A program made the translations under genes and the position numbers. Below are positions 1-9,877 of a stretch of DNA of 64,000 bases, piece after piece. The notes below the pieces were generated by a model. That model had not been told where the DNA came from. It made no database searches and saw only the letters and a list, made by a program, of their open reading frames with translations. Numbering within the stretch: the stretch's first letter is position 1; the number at the start of each line of letters is the position of its first letter. The stretch spans positions 62,001-126,000 of the forward strand of contig CAKUSP010000004.1 of assembly GCA_934680015.1 (NCBI GenBank). The letters run 5' to 3'. Origin of the DNA: an uncultured Bacteroidales bacterium (GTDB lineage Bacteria > Bacteroidota > Bacteroidia > Bacteroidales > UBA932).

Positions 1-1374
1 GCTCTAAAAGCTGGGGTGGATATGGATATGGTTTCCGAAAGCTTTTCCTCTCAACTTAAAACGGCGCTTGATAAGGGAGAAGTAACAATTAAGGATATTG
101 ACCGTTCTTGTCGTCGTATTCTTGAAGCGAAGTATAAACTTGGTTTATTCAAAGACCCATATAAATTCTGCCGCGAAGAGCAGGCAGATAGTTTGCTTCG
201 TTGCGCGGAATTTCGCTCTGCAGCTCGTAGAATATCAGCCGATTCGTATGTGCTTTTGAAAAATGAGGGTGTGCTTCCATTAAAAAGAAATGGAACAGTG
301 GCAGTAGTAGGACCATTGGCCGCAACAGCGGAGAATATGGCTGGTACATGGAGCGTGGCAGCGCGCCATAGCGAGTGCGTAACTTTGCTGGACGGAATCA
401 AGGCTGTAGCCGGCCCTAATGTCAAAGTCCTTTATGCAAAGGGAAGTAATCTGTGCTCGGACTACGACCTAGAGATGCGTTCCACAATGTTCGGTAGAGA
501 ATTGGGAAGAGACGGCAGAAGCGATAAAGATTTATTAAATGAAGCTCTTAAGGCAGCAAGAAAAAGCGATGTGGTAGTAGCCGCTCTTGGAGAATCCTCT
601 GAGATGTCAGGCGAGAGCTCTTCTAGGAGTGATATAAGCATTCCAGATGTGCAGAAGACTCTCTTGAAGGAGTTGTTAAAGTTAGGTAAACCAGTCGTTC
701 TTGTGCTTTTTGATGGGCGACCGCTTACCATAGAATGGGAGTCGGAAAATGTTCCTGCTATCTTGAATGTGTGGTTTGGTGGTAGTGAAGCAGGCTATTC
801 TATAGCAGATGTGCTATTCGGAGACGTGAATCCATCGGGAAAATTGGCTATGACTTTCCCTAAAAATGTGGGGCAAATCCCTCTTTATTACGCTCATAAG
901 AATACAGGCCGCCCTCTTGAAGGTCCTAATGGAACAGATAAATGGTTTATAAAATTCCGCTCTAATTATCTGGACGTGGATAATGATCCTGTTTATCCTT
1001 TCGGATATGGACTTAGCTACACTACTTTTGAGTATGGACCTGTTCAGTTGTCAAGTGATTCGATGTCAGGTACTGGTAGCATAAAAGCATCTGTAGAGGT
1101 GAAAAACACTGGAAAAGTTATGGGTAAAGAGGTGGTGCAGATGTATATACAAGATGTTAAAGCAAGTGTATCTCGTCCACTTAGAGAGTTAAAGGGCTTT
1201 GAAAAGGTTAGCCTAGCTCCGGGCGAAAGCATGGTGGTGTCTTTTGAAATATCTGCCGATGCATTGAAATTTTGGAACCAGCAGATGGAATATGGAGCAG
1301 AAAGCGGAGAATTTAAAGTCTTTATAGGAGGAGACTCCACTACGAAAAACAGCGCAAGTTTCGTGTTGTTATAA
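1..1374 (+). CDS. GH3 beta-glucosidase-type glycoside hydrolase, 3' part (5' end outside window)
   Basis: The reading frame is open from base 1 (residues ALKAGVDMDM), so the GTG at 16 is not the real start and the gene begins outside the window. AGVDMDM is the segment that follows the catalytic nucleophile in the N-terminal barrel of GH3 enzymes. After it come the GH3 C-terminal alpha/beta domain (LLKNEGVLPL, VAVVGPLA, LFDGRPL, LNVWFGGSEAGYSIADVLFG, NPSGKLAMTFP) and a fibronectin-III-like tail (YPFGYGLSYTTFEY to the end). GH3 enzymes of this layout release glucose or xylose from the non-reducing ends of plant glycans. It resembles the complete GH3 at 32503-34611. The nucleophile and signal peptide cannot be seen here, so substrate and location are open. 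Confidence 0.93.
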   Translation, partial: ALKAGVDMDMVSESFSSQLKTALDKGEVTIKDIDRSCRRILEAKYKLGLFKDPYKFCREEQADSLLRCAEFRSAARRISADSYVLLKNEGVLPLKRNGTVAVVGPLAATAENMAGTWSVAARHSECVTLLDGIKAVAGPNVKVLYAKGSNLCSDYDLEMRSTMFGRELGRDGRSDKDLLNEALKAARKSDVVVAALGESSEMSGESSSRSDISIPDVQKTLLKELLKLGKPVVLVLFDGRPLTIEWESENVPAILNVWFGGSEAGYSIADVLFGDVNPSGKLAMTFPKNVGQIPLYYAHKNTGRPLEGPNGTDKWFIKFRSNYLDVDNDPVYPFGYGLSYTTFEYGPVQLSSDSMSGTGSIKASVEVKNTGKVMGKEVVQMYIQDVKASVSRPLRELKGFEKVSLAPGESMVVSFEISADALKFWNQQMEYGAESGEFKVFIGGDSTTKNSASFVLL

Positions 1375-1399
1375 TAATTTGAGTTGTGTTTATCATTCC

Positions 1400-1434
1400 T
1401 GAGGTCTGGCGTTTAGCTAGACCTCATTTCTTTT
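1400..1434. terminator. Bidirectional terminator between convergent genes
   Basis: An 8-bp perfect stem (TGAGGTCT / AGACCTCA) with an 11-nt loop is followed by a T-rich run on the plus strand. It lies between the convergent GH3 gene and the RND operon. The stop codon of the RND permease (1417) lies inside the loop. Confidence 0.65.
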
Positions 1435-4353
1435 TATGACAAATGCAGGAAGCACGAATATTACAGCGATTAATGAAAGTAGCATACCGCTTATGGTTCC
1501 TAGCGCAAAGTCGAACCAGAACACTTCCTCTGGCCCATCTGTTAGAAAAGGAATAAGTCCTAGAACAGTAGAAATTACAGTAAGGATTATAGCTTTGATT
1601 TTAAAATCAAATGCCGTAATATATCGCGAGGTGGCACATTCGCCATTATGCCCTAAGTATGTACAGATTAGGTATATCCCAGCATTAATTGTAAGTGCGC
1701 ATAGCATAATTAGGGCAGCGAATCCTCCTTGGTCGAAAGTGAAATTGGAAAAGGCGAAAATCAAAAAAGGACCTATGAAGGAAACTGGAATAGTAAGAAT
1801 GACGGCAAATGGTAGTCGTATGGATTCAAAGGCAGCACATAGCATGACGAATAACGAGACTATTATTATGCCTATTAGCCACCAATAGTGCTTTTTGTTT
1901 TGATCAAACCTATAATATTCAGGTGTTTTTGCTTCATACCCTAAAGGAAGAGCCTGAGTATTCATATATTTGGTTGCCGATTCTGCCGCTTTTTGAGCAA
2001 GTTCATAAGTACCTATAAAATCATAGCAAACATTAACTACATATGATTGGTTATATTTGTAAATGTTAAGATTACTTTTACTTTTTTCTATTTTGCCAAA
2101 AGATGATAGTTTTTGAGACAGGGTCCAAAGATCATATTCGTCATAATCCGATGACACCAAGATAGTTTCTGCCATTTGCCCAGATATGGGAAGGTTGCCA
2201 ATATTTCTTTTATATAGAGATTCTGTTAGGTCGGCGTGAAATACAGCGGGCGTTAGTCCATAGAGTGCCATATTTTCCATGTTATATTTCCATATTAGTT
2301 CTGTTTTTGGAGCACCACTCCAACTGGCGCTCCAAATTTCAGGCTCGTTTACTCTATTATTTCTAGACAGATAATCAATAAGTTCGGAAGCATAATCTAG
2401 TAAGGCATCATAATTATAACCGGATAGTGTTATGCGTTGGGATTTGTTATAAGTGGAGATGTTGTTATTGAATGAGTTTTCTGTTATGCCATATACTTGC
2501 CAATTGGCCCCACCGAAATTAATAGCCATGGATGTTACCATAGACTGCAATTCTGCTGGAAAAGAGGTGTTTTCCCATTCCGGGAAAAATGTAATATCTA
2601 TTGTTGCGGATGGTTTTGAGTCTATATGGGTAATGTATGATTTAATCTGCTCGAAGCCCGATAGATAATTCTCCATAGACTTGATTACTTCGTTGAGTTG
2701 TAGTATGCTACACTCTTCTCCCATTGAGGCTTTTATGTGTAGAATTTTATTCTCGGGCTGCCTGTAAAAACTCATTTTATCTATGTTCTTGTAGAACGGG
2801 ATAAAAGACAATGCCGTTGTACACAAAATAACTACTATGAATACCCATTTATGTTTTGCAGCCCAGCAGATGTATTTATGGTATATTTTAGAATAAAAGT
2901 GCTTTTTTCCCTCTGATTTTGTGTCGGAGAGTGGCAGATATTCCATAAGGGCAGGGATGAATAGCACTGCTACGCATAGCGAAATGCCAAGATTAAGTAC
3001 TATGGCCCATATAAAATCTGAAAGATTGATAGTTTCACTTTCTGGAAGAATGAAAACTAGCAGGAGTGCTACTATATCGGTTAAAATGGCGGCCAATAGA
3101 CTAAAGAATACTTTCCTATCATGGTATCTGCGATAATGATCTATCATGACTATAGAAGAGTCTATAACTATACCTAGGGCTACAGTTATACCTGCAAGTG
3201 TATATATATTTATGTCAATGCCTAAAAATGCATAGACTGAAAGTGAACTCAATATATTTGTGAATAATGTAAAAATTATTATCAATAAATATTTTATGGA
3301 CCTGTATGCGAGGTAGACAAAAATTAGGAGAATCAAGACGCACAACCCGATGCGAAAGAAGATTTTTTTTAGTTCGGCTTTAATATAATCGGATGAGTCA
3401 TAAGAGATGTTAAATGTTAGTTCGTCTGGCATGTTTTCCGAAAGCCTAAGCATCTCTTTCTTTATGGCATTGGTAGTGGTGATTAAATTAGTGTCATCAG
3501 CAAGGCTAATTATTAGGTTAATGGTATTGAGTCCATTAACCCTATAATATGAAGATACTTCGGCCTCTTTGTATCTGCATTGTGCTATTTCACCAAGATG
3601 TATGATTTTCTCTCCGACCTTTTTTATGGGTATATTTTCAATATTATCAGTTATACAATTTAGAGCAACAGATATAAGGTGAGAGTTGTCATTGATGTAT
3701 CCTAAATATGATATATCGTAATTATTTCTAATTGCGGAGATTATTTCTGACGATGAAATATTTAATGAACGGCATAGGGGAGTATCGTAACGTACTTCGT
3801 ATATATAAGGTGTTGCACCTGTAAGAGTGGCTGTTTCGACTCCTTTAATTGAGGAAATGTATGGAAGTATATTCTTTGAAGCATATTCTTCTATTTCAAT
3901 TGAAGAAAGTGCGCTTTTTATTGTGTATGAAATGGCCGTTTCATTACTTTTGCCTCTTGTATTAAGAGAAATTTCTGGATATAGTACGCCTTCAGGTAAA
4001 GTGTTCCATAGATTTCTTAAAGCTGAAGATAACTCAAGACGGCTTTTGGCTATGTCTATTTTATTGGAAATATTTACTGATGCGCTGCCTCCACCCTTAT
4101 ATGAAACGGATGATGTGGCTTCGCATCCTTCGAGCGAAGCTAGGATTCCTTCGATTTTAGAAGTGACCTCGTTCTCGGCGGTTTTAGGAGATGCTCCCGG
4201 GTACGAGTAGTATACGGTTATAGTGTGAACTTTTCGACTTGGGGTATAACTCAAATTGAGTAAAGGCAGGGAAGCTATGCCTATAAAAGACAACGCCACC
4301 ATTATCAGTAAAACTGAAAATGAAGAGATTTTACTGCCTTTTGTTTTTCCCAT
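1417..4353 (-). CDS. RND efflux permease, second subunit (HAE1/AcrB-like)
   Basis: 978-aa inner-membrane RND permease, slightly shorter than the usual 1000-1050 aa. It shows the RND layout: an N-terminal transmembrane helix, a first porter domain (PSRKVHTITVYYSYPGASP), a block of helices around residues 330-470 (ITVALGIVIDSSIVMID, matching the proton-relay helix), a second porter domain and a C-terminal helix block. RND pumps use the proton gradient to drive export through a periplasmic adaptor and a TolC channel. Its start overlaps the preceding permease gene by 23 nt, so the two are translationally coupled. The two permeases differ clearly in sequence, which suggests a heteromeric pump of the MdtBC type. 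The proton-relay helix carries only part of the canonical acidic set, and I did not verify activity. Confidence 0.9.
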   Translation of the reverse strand: MGKTKGSKISSFSVLLIMVALSFIGIASLPLLNLSYTPSRKVHTITVYYSYPGASPKTAENEVTSKIEGILASLEGCEATSSVSYKGGGSASVNISNKIDIAKSRLELSSALRNLWNTLPEGVLYPEISLNTRGKSNETAISYTIKSALSSIEIEEYASKNILPYISSIKGVETATLTGATPYIYEVRYDTPLCRSLNISSSEIISAIRNNYDISYLGYINDNSHLISVALNCITDNIENIPIKKVGEKIIHLGEIAQCRYKEAEVSSYYRVNGLNTINLIISLADDTNLITTTNAIKKEMLRLSENMPDELTFNISYDSSDYIKAELKKIFFRIGLCVLILLIFVYLAYRSIKYLLIIIFTLFTNILSSLSVYAFLGIDINIYTLAGITVALGIVIDSSIVMIDHYRRYHDRKVFFSLLAAILTDIVALLLVFILPESETINLSDFIWAIVLNLGISLCVAVLFIPALMEYLPLSDTKSEGKKHFYSKIYHKYICWAAKHKWVFIVVILCTTALSFIPFYKNIDKMSFYRQPENKILHIKASMGEECSILQLNEVIKSMENYLSGFEQIKSYITHIDSKPSATIDITFFPEWENTSFPAELQSMVTSMAINFGGANWQVYGITENSFNNNISTYNKSQRITLSGYNYDALLDYASELIDYLSRNNRVNEPEIWSASWSGAPKTELIWKYNMENMALYGLTPAVFHADLTESLYKRNIGNLPISGQMAETILVSSDYDEYDLWTLSQKLSSFGKIEKSKSNLNIYKYNQSYVVNVCYDFIGTYELAQKAAESATKYMNTQALPLGYEAKTPEYYRFDQNKKHYWWLIGIIIVSLFVMLCAAFESIRLPFAVILTIPVSFIGPFLIFAFSNFTFDQGGFAALIMLCALTINAGIYLICTYLGHNGECATSRYITAFDFKIKAIILTVISTVLGLIPFLTDGPEEVFWFDFALGTISGMLLSLIAVIFVLPAFVIKRNEV

Positions 4354-7312
4354 AAATAGAGTAGTATAACGCTGGTAAAATATATAGACTTACAAATGTA
4401 CCTACAGTTAAGCCTGCGACTATAACTAACATAAGAGGGTATTGAAGATCAGCCCCCATATTACCTCTTTCCATAAAAGGAAGTATGGCGAAAATAGTTG
4501 TTAGAGAAGTCATTATTATCGCTTTTTTCCTTTTCTTGCTTGCTAATAGAACGGCATCTTTCGTTGTGAATCCGTTTCTGCGTAATTTGTTTATACTATC
4601 GACTTTAAGAATGGAATCATTAATGACAATACCACACACTACCACAAGACCTATCATAGACATAAGATTTATGCTTATGCCACTGAGCCAAAGGACTATA
4701 AGCGAAAATAAAATATCTACGCCGATTTCACATAGTATAAGAAGCGGTTGAAGAAAGGATTCAAATTGGCAAGCTAATATCAGGTAGAGCAGGATGATAG
4801 CAACTATTAGTATTAGAATCAGGTCTTTAATCATCTTTGAGTCTGTAAAAAATGAACCTGAATATCTAACATTGGAAGGTCCTACTGCCTTATCTATAGT
4901 TTTAATGACTTGAGGAACCAATTTGCTCGGAATATCAAGGTTTATAGGATAATACTCCCTAGATGCATCACTATAGATGGTTTTGAAGTCTTCTCTACCA
5001 CTTATATCGAGTAGATATGATATTGGAATATCTATACCCCCTTTGTGTATAATCGTATTATTTAATATTTCATCAAAAGAGGATGCATTGCTACCGATAA
5101 CTATAGGAATAGTCTGGTCAGCTTGTGTGAATGAGAACAAAACATTTTCTCCGAATGCATCCTTTAGGCAAGAAGCTAATTCTGTATAACTTATACCATA
5201 AAGCGCGAGAAGGTTAGCTTTAGCTGTAAGCAGCATATCTTGTTTACTTGGAATTTCAGATATCTCGGCAAATGGTAAGGCCGTTTTTATCTTGTCAATA
5301 ATGTCTCGTATATTATCTATTTTGTTATTATCATAAATGCTCACCTTTGCCACGAGTTTCGCTTGGTCATTAGAAAGTGTGGCTTCTAGAATATTGTTTG
5401 CCGGACGAAATTCCTTTACACATAAAGGGAACCGCCCTAGTAGATAATCGGATATGTGTTTTTGTATTTTGGCCAATTCTTTCGATGATCTGCACTCGAT
5501 ATATAATTCGCATTCATTCGGACTCAATCTGTGTGCATGCTTGAGAATAAAATCCTGTGTTCCAATGCTCGATGTGAATTTGCTCGCTTGGGGTTTTATA
5601 TATTCTTCGAGCATTTTCACTCTTTCCATGTTTTCTTTCAGGCCTATTTGCTCATTCCAATTAATGTATAGTAAGGTACTGGTATTGGTTAATGCAGGCA
5701 ATTTCTCTTTCTCCATGTTATGAAAACATATAAAGATGCCTAATATAGAAAGTGTTATGATTGACCAAGCAAAGTGTGAATGATTCATAAACCATAAGGT
5801 GAGCTTTTCATCTCTGTTACTTTCTTTTCTTGCTATTATAGGTTTTCTTTTAAACCACCAATAGTAATAAACAGGTATTATAGTGATGGTTATAATATAT
5901 GAAGTAAGAAGTACTATGGTAATGGCCATCGCTTGGTCATAGAATAACTTGCCGGCGATGCCACTCAAAAATATAAGAGGAATAAATACTGCGCATGTCG
6001 TAAGTACAGAACTTAGCATAGGACCTATAACATCCTTTGTTCCATCTAAAACGGCTTGTTTAAGTTTTGCTCCTTGAGATACTTTGGATGTGATATTATC
6101 AATTAATATAATCGTGTTATCTGCCATCATTCCTATCCCTAAAAGTAATCCAGAAAGAGAAACGATGTTTAGTGACAGCCCTACCAGATAAAATACACCC
6201 ATTGAAAAAATGAGTGATAGAGGCATTGTCAGGCATACAAGGGCAGACGAGCGAATATCTTTTATGAATAAGAAAATAATTAGACTTGCTATTATAATGC
6301 CGGCAATTATATTTTTTATAAGGTTATCAATGGAATACTCTAGCAATTGAGTCTGGTCTTGAGTAGTAGTAAATTCAATTCCAGGATAAGCAGATTCAAG
6401 TTCGACAATTAACTTTTTTACAGAAGCTTTCAATGATGACATTTTGCTATCACTTTGTTTGATGACAGCTATAGTGATGCTCCTTTTCCCATTGCATTCT
6501 GTTATCCCAAGTCTTCTTTGAGACATCATCTCTACTTGGGCCAAGTCTTCAACTTTATAAATAGAGTTATTAACCTTTAATCGTATATTCTTTATATCTT
6601 GAATGTTGGATATTTTTGATGCGAATTTAACATTGTATCTATAATATCCATCTTTTATGGAAAATGAATTAAGTTCTATGTTTGATTGTAGTATGGCTTT
6701 GTTGAAGGTGGCTTGGTCTATTCCAAGGGCTTTTAGTTTTGATGCGTCAGGAATAATCTGGATTTGCCTAGTGTCATATCCGCTTACATCCACCATAGAC
6801 ACTTCGTTTAGCTGCTCGAGTCTTTTCGATATGACGGACTGAGCATAATCGCTTAATTGGCTGAATTCTATATGTGAGTTAGGCGTTAGGGTGAGATTGA
6901 GATAAAATGCTGGAATATCAGAAGCATTGCTTTTTCTTACTGTTGGCCTTGAGATTTGACCAAGTCGAGTCATGCACCTATCGATTCTTTCGTTTACCTC
7001 GATTAGCGCATAATCCATATTGGTTTTATGACTGAATGTTAGTTTTATGGTTGCAACGCCATCATTAGATTGAGCCTCGATATTTTCAAGACCTTCTGTT
7101 TGCATTAACTGCTCATTAACTATCGGGATGACATTGGAAGAAAGTTCTCTTGCTGAAAGCCCTGCAGAGTTGAATTGAATGGTGATATACGGAATATCTA
7201 TATCAGGTATAAGTGAAACTGGTAAGCGCTTTATACTTACTATTCCTAATACTATGGTAACTAGTAAAATGGAAGTTACAGCAATGGGCCTATGTATTAG
7301 TTTGTCCAGCAT
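4331..7312 (-). CDS. RND efflux permease, first subunit (HAE1/AcrB-like)
   Basis: 993-aa RND permease with a typical opening (MLDKLIHRPIAVTS, then LPVSLIPDIDIPYITIQFNS). The relay helix contains GMMADNTIILIDNI, and the C-terminal helix block has GLVVVCGIVINDSILKVDSI and KAIIMTSLTTIFAILPF. It sits 1 nt after the adaptor gene (7314) and overlaps the next permease by 23 nt. Adaptor, TolC and two permeases make up a full tripartite pump. The same operon also carries a redox lipoprotein and an O-antigen-ligase-like protein, and it faces a peptide operon. I therefore infer a role in exporting the peptides or a product derived from them, rather than drug efflux; the substrate is unproven. Confidence 0.92.
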   Translation of the reverse strand: MLDKLIHRPIAVTSILLVTIVLGIVSIKRLPVSLIPDIDIPYITIQFNSAGLSARELSSNVIPIVNEQLMQTEGLENIEAQSNDGVATIKLTFSHKTNMDYALIEVNERIDRCMTRLGQISRPTVRKSNASDIPAFYLNLTLTPNSHIEFSQLSDYAQSVISKRLEQLNEVSMVDVSGYDTRQIQIIPDASKLKALGIDQATFNKAILQSNIELNSFSIKDGYYRYNVKFASKISNIQDIKNIRLKVNNSIYKVEDLAQVEMMSQRRLGITECNGKRSITIAVIKQSDSKMSSLKASVKKLIVELESAYPGIEFTTTQDQTQLLEYSIDNLIKNIIAGIIIASLIIFLFIKDIRSSALVCLTMPLSLIFSMGVFYLVGLSLNIVSLSGLLLGIGMMADNTIILIDNITSKVSQGAKLKQAVLDGTKDVIGPMLSSVLTTCAVFIPLIFLSGIAGKLFYDQAMAITIVLLTSYIITITIIPVYYYWWFKRKPIIARKESNRDEKLTLWFMNHSHFAWSIITLSILGIFICFHNMEKEKLPALTNTSTLLYINWNEQIGLKENMERVKMLEEYIKPQASKFTSSIGTQDFILKHAHRLSPNECELYIECRSSKELAKIQKHISDYLLGRFPLCVKEFRPANNILEATLSNDQAKLVAKVSIYDNNKIDNIRDIIDKIKTALPFAEISEIPSKQDMLLTAKANLLALYGISYTELASCLKDAFGENVLFSFTQADQTIPIVIGSNASSFDEILNNTIIHKGGIDIPISYLLDISGREDFKTIYSDASREYYPINLDIPSKLVPQVIKTIDKAVGPSNVRYSGSFFTDSKMIKDLILILIVAIILLYLILACQFESFLQPLLILCEIGVDILFSLIVLWLSGISINLMSMIGLVVVCGIVINDSILKVDSINKLRRNGFTTKDAVLLASKKRKKAIIMTSLTTIFAILPFMERGNMGADLQYPLMLVIVAGLTVGTFVSLYILPALYYSIYGKNKRQ

Positions 7313-7313
7313 A

Positions 7314-8393
7314 CTACAAAATGGTCACCTTAGAGCCATCGGCTAGGTTTAAATTTCCGGATATAATGACTATATCGCCCTCTTTAAGGGTGGCTCCTCT
7401 ATCTTTATTGGCTTCTACTACAGCGTATTCACTATTTTTATCGAGTATGTTAACATAAACCCAATGTGCGGTTTCGTCTTCTTGTGTATAAGTAAATAAG
7501 ACATCGAATCCATCTCTTATCACTAATGTACTGCGTGGTACTACTAATTGGTTAGGTATATCCTTTTCTATGGTCACTTTTACATTCATCCCATCAAGAA
7601 GTACACTAGAATCACTGGCTACGGCACATAATTCGATTTGTCCATTCTCATTCACTGAGGGATTAATGTTTTTGAGAAAGCCTTTAACTGTAATGTCTGG
7701 CCGAGCAAAAGGAGATATAAGTATGCTTTGATTTTTCGAAATAAAGGCATATTCACTTTCCATTATGTTGAATTTAATGTTCTTTAGATTATTACCCATA
7801 AGAGTGCAGAATTTTTCGCTGCCCACTTGCTCATTTTCACTTAGGGATAAATTTGCAATAACGCCAGAAAATGGAGCACGAAGAATAGATGATTCGTAAT
7901 CATAGTATGCGCGCTTTAGAGTATTTTGAGCATTTATAAATCCAGAACGCATCTTTGCTATAGATAGAATTTCGGGCGAAATGTTTAAAGTATCTTTAGG
8001 ACTGAAACCTTGGCCCGCCAGGATATCATAGTATTCAAGGCGCGATTTTTCGAATTCCAATTGCGCAGAGTAAAGGGAAAGTTGTAGATCTTCTCTATCT
8101 AGAACAGCTATCGTATCACCTTTTTGAACATAGTCTCCATTCGTATTGAATATTTTTCGTATGTTCCCGCTAGTCCTAAAATGTAGTTCTGCTTTGGGAT
8201 ATGCATAAGATTTACCATTCGTTATTATCTGCTTCGAAAAAGTATCTTTTTTTAGAGCAATCACCTGAACTATATTGGATTGTGGGGAAGATATTTTTTT
8301 ATCATCCCTAAGTGTGATATTGCTTTGATTTTTACAGTTTGTGATGCTTATCGCCAAAAGGGCAATCAACATAATTGATGGAATGTATCTCAT
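7314..8393 (-). CDS. RND membrane-fusion (periplasmic adaptor) lipoprotein
   Basis: 359 aa. The N-terminal signal ends in a lipobox (ITNC, Cys near residue 20), so the protein is probably anchored in the inner membrane by lipid. It has the HlyD/AcrA layout: a biotinyl-lipoyl-like segment (NGDYVQKGDTIAVLDREDLQ), a short coiled hairpin, the second half of the lipoyl domain (ILRAPFSGVIANLSLSENEQVGSE), a beta-barrel and a membrane-proximal domain (VVPRSTLVIRDG, LKEGDIVIISG). Its ATG overlaps the TolC gene's stop by 4 nt, and the RND gene follows after 1 nt. It links the permeases to the TolC channel. Confidence 0.9.
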   Translation of the reverse strand: MRYIPSIMLIALLAISITNCKNQSNITLRDDKKISSPQSNIVQVIALKKDTFSKQIITNGKSYAYPKAELHFRTSGNIRKIFNTNGDYVQKGDTIAVLDREDLQLSLYSAQLEFEKSRLEYYDILAGQGFSPKDTLNISPEILSIAKMRSGFINAQNTLKRAYYDYESSILRAPFSGVIANLSLSENEQVGSEKFCTLMGNNLKNIKFNIMESEYAFISKNQSILISPFARPDITVKGFLKNINPSVNENGQIELCAVASDSSVLLDGMNVKVTIEKDIPNQLVVPRSTLVIRDGFDVLFTYTQEDETAHWVYVNILDKNSEYAVVEANKDRGATLKEGDIVIISGNLNLADGSKVTIL

Positions 8394-9877
8394 TGCACTA
8401 TAAGTTCTTGTTCGTCAATATCTAAATTTCTTCCATTTTGAAAATCATACAAGGCGTATGATCTAAGAGTGTAATAACTTTGCCAATAATTACTTATGTC
8501 ATTAATGAATTTAAGCCTTGCAGTATCATTCTCGCTTTGTGCTGTATTTAATTCAAGAACAGAAGCATTTCCGTTTTGAAATTTTTCCATTATAAGAGAA
8601 TATCGCTCGCTAGCTATAATCATAGCTCTTTTTGAAGTAAGGCATTGTGATTTTTTATTATTAAATTCGTTTACTATTGAATAAATTGTTCTTCTATAAT
8701 CATTTTCGCTCTGTGCTACTTGTGCGTTTATTACTTCTCTTGCGGCTTTTGCCTTTTCGACCTTCCCTTTTCCTACACCCCAATCGAAAATAGGAATACT
8801 AAAAGTTATCCCTATCATCTCTTGATCTTGAAGGTTTTTATACACATCTGGAAAATTTATATCTGATTTTGATAATCCGAATCGGGCATTAAGAGAAACT
8901 GATAGACCTGATGAGGCTTTTGCTTTAGCAACATCACTATCAGCTGTTAATTTCTTTAGTTCATTTTCTAAATTAAAGGATGAATTGGCTAGGCATTTAT
9001 CAAGTACCTCTTCATAATTTAGACATAAGTCGGGCAGGTAGTCGTCTATAATAGGCCGAATCTCTATAGATTCGTCAAAGCCCAAAAGCGAATTTAGTTG
9101 CATCTGCATTTGCCTAAAAGTTACTTCACTTTCGTTAATTGCTATGCTATCGTTAAGCATCCTAAGTTCGAGTTGCAAATACTCGTCCTTGGACACTGAT
9201 CCCAGATATAGACGTTCCTTTGCTACTTTAAGCATCTTGGATGTGTTATTATAGTTGCTAATAGCGTTTTTATAGTTCATTTGAGAAAGCAATAGGTCAT
9301 AGTAAGATTTTACTACATTAAGAGTTAAATACTCCATTGACTTTAGATATTCGCGTTTCCCTTTTTCGTACTCTTTCGGTTCAATCAAATCGTTCCATTT
9401 GAATTGATTATATGCGAAAAGTGGCTGGCTGTAGGAGATGGTGACAGGTTGACTATACCAGTTTAACGGATTTGAAGTGCCGAATTGGTCAATGCGGGAT
9501 AAATCCGAGTAAACTGATATTGTTCCTCCGGTAAGACTGATGTTTTGACTTAGGTTGAGCCCTATGCCGTTCTGGAGATTATAGGAATTGACATAGCGTA
9601 AATCTCCATCCTCATAACTTTGCATAAGGGTAAGCGAGCGATTGAAATTCAGTATGTTCCCATATAGAGAAAGAGATGGTAATCGACTTGCTTGATAGGC
9701 TTTGTATGCCCAATATGTAGATATGAAAGCCTGTTTGGCTTGAAGTGCCTGGACCGATTGCTTTCTTGCTGTTTCGATCGCCTTTTCCATAGACATATCT
9801 TGCCCCTTGCTATTTATGCATAATAGCATGCTTGCTATGACAAATGCATAGAAAATATGGTGTGTGGAAATTTTCAT
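8390..9877 (-). CDS. TolC-family outer-membrane channel
   Basis: 495 aa with a cleavable signal peptide (a hydrophobic run ending near residue 25). It has the two repeated helical halves of the OEP family, including EKAIETARKQSVQALQAKQAF near the start and DWGVGKGKVEKAKAAREVINAQVAQSENDYRRTIYS-type sequence in the second half (about residues 365-420). TolC trimers form the outer-membrane exit duct of tripartite pumps. The gene overlaps both neighbours by 4 nt (Wzy/TPR gene upstream, adaptor downstream), the classic ATGA coupling. Confidence 0.9.
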   Translation of the reverse strand: MKISTHHIFYAFVIASMLLCINSKGQDMSMEKAIETARKQSVQALQAKQAFISTYWAYKAYQASRLPSLSLYGNILNFNRSLTLMQSYEDGDLRYVNSYNLQNGIGLNLSQNISLTGGTISVYSDLSRIDQFGTSNPLNWYSQPVTISYSQPLFAYNQFKWNDLIEPKEYEKGKREYLKSMEYLTLNVVKSYYDLLLSQMNYKNAISNYNNTSKMLKVAKERLYLGSVSKDEYLQLELRMLNDSIAINESEVTFRQMQMQLNSLLGFDESIEIRPIIDDYLPDLCLNYEEVLDKCLANSSFNLENELKKLTADSDVAKAKASSGLSVSLNARFGLSKSDINFPDVYKNLQDQEMIGITFSIPIFDWGVGKGKVEKAKAAREVINAQVAQSENDYRRTIYSIVNEFNNKKSQCLTSKRAMIIASERYSLIMEKFQNGNASVLELNTAQSENDTARLKFINDISNYWQSYYTLRSYALYDFQNGRNLDIDEQELIVQ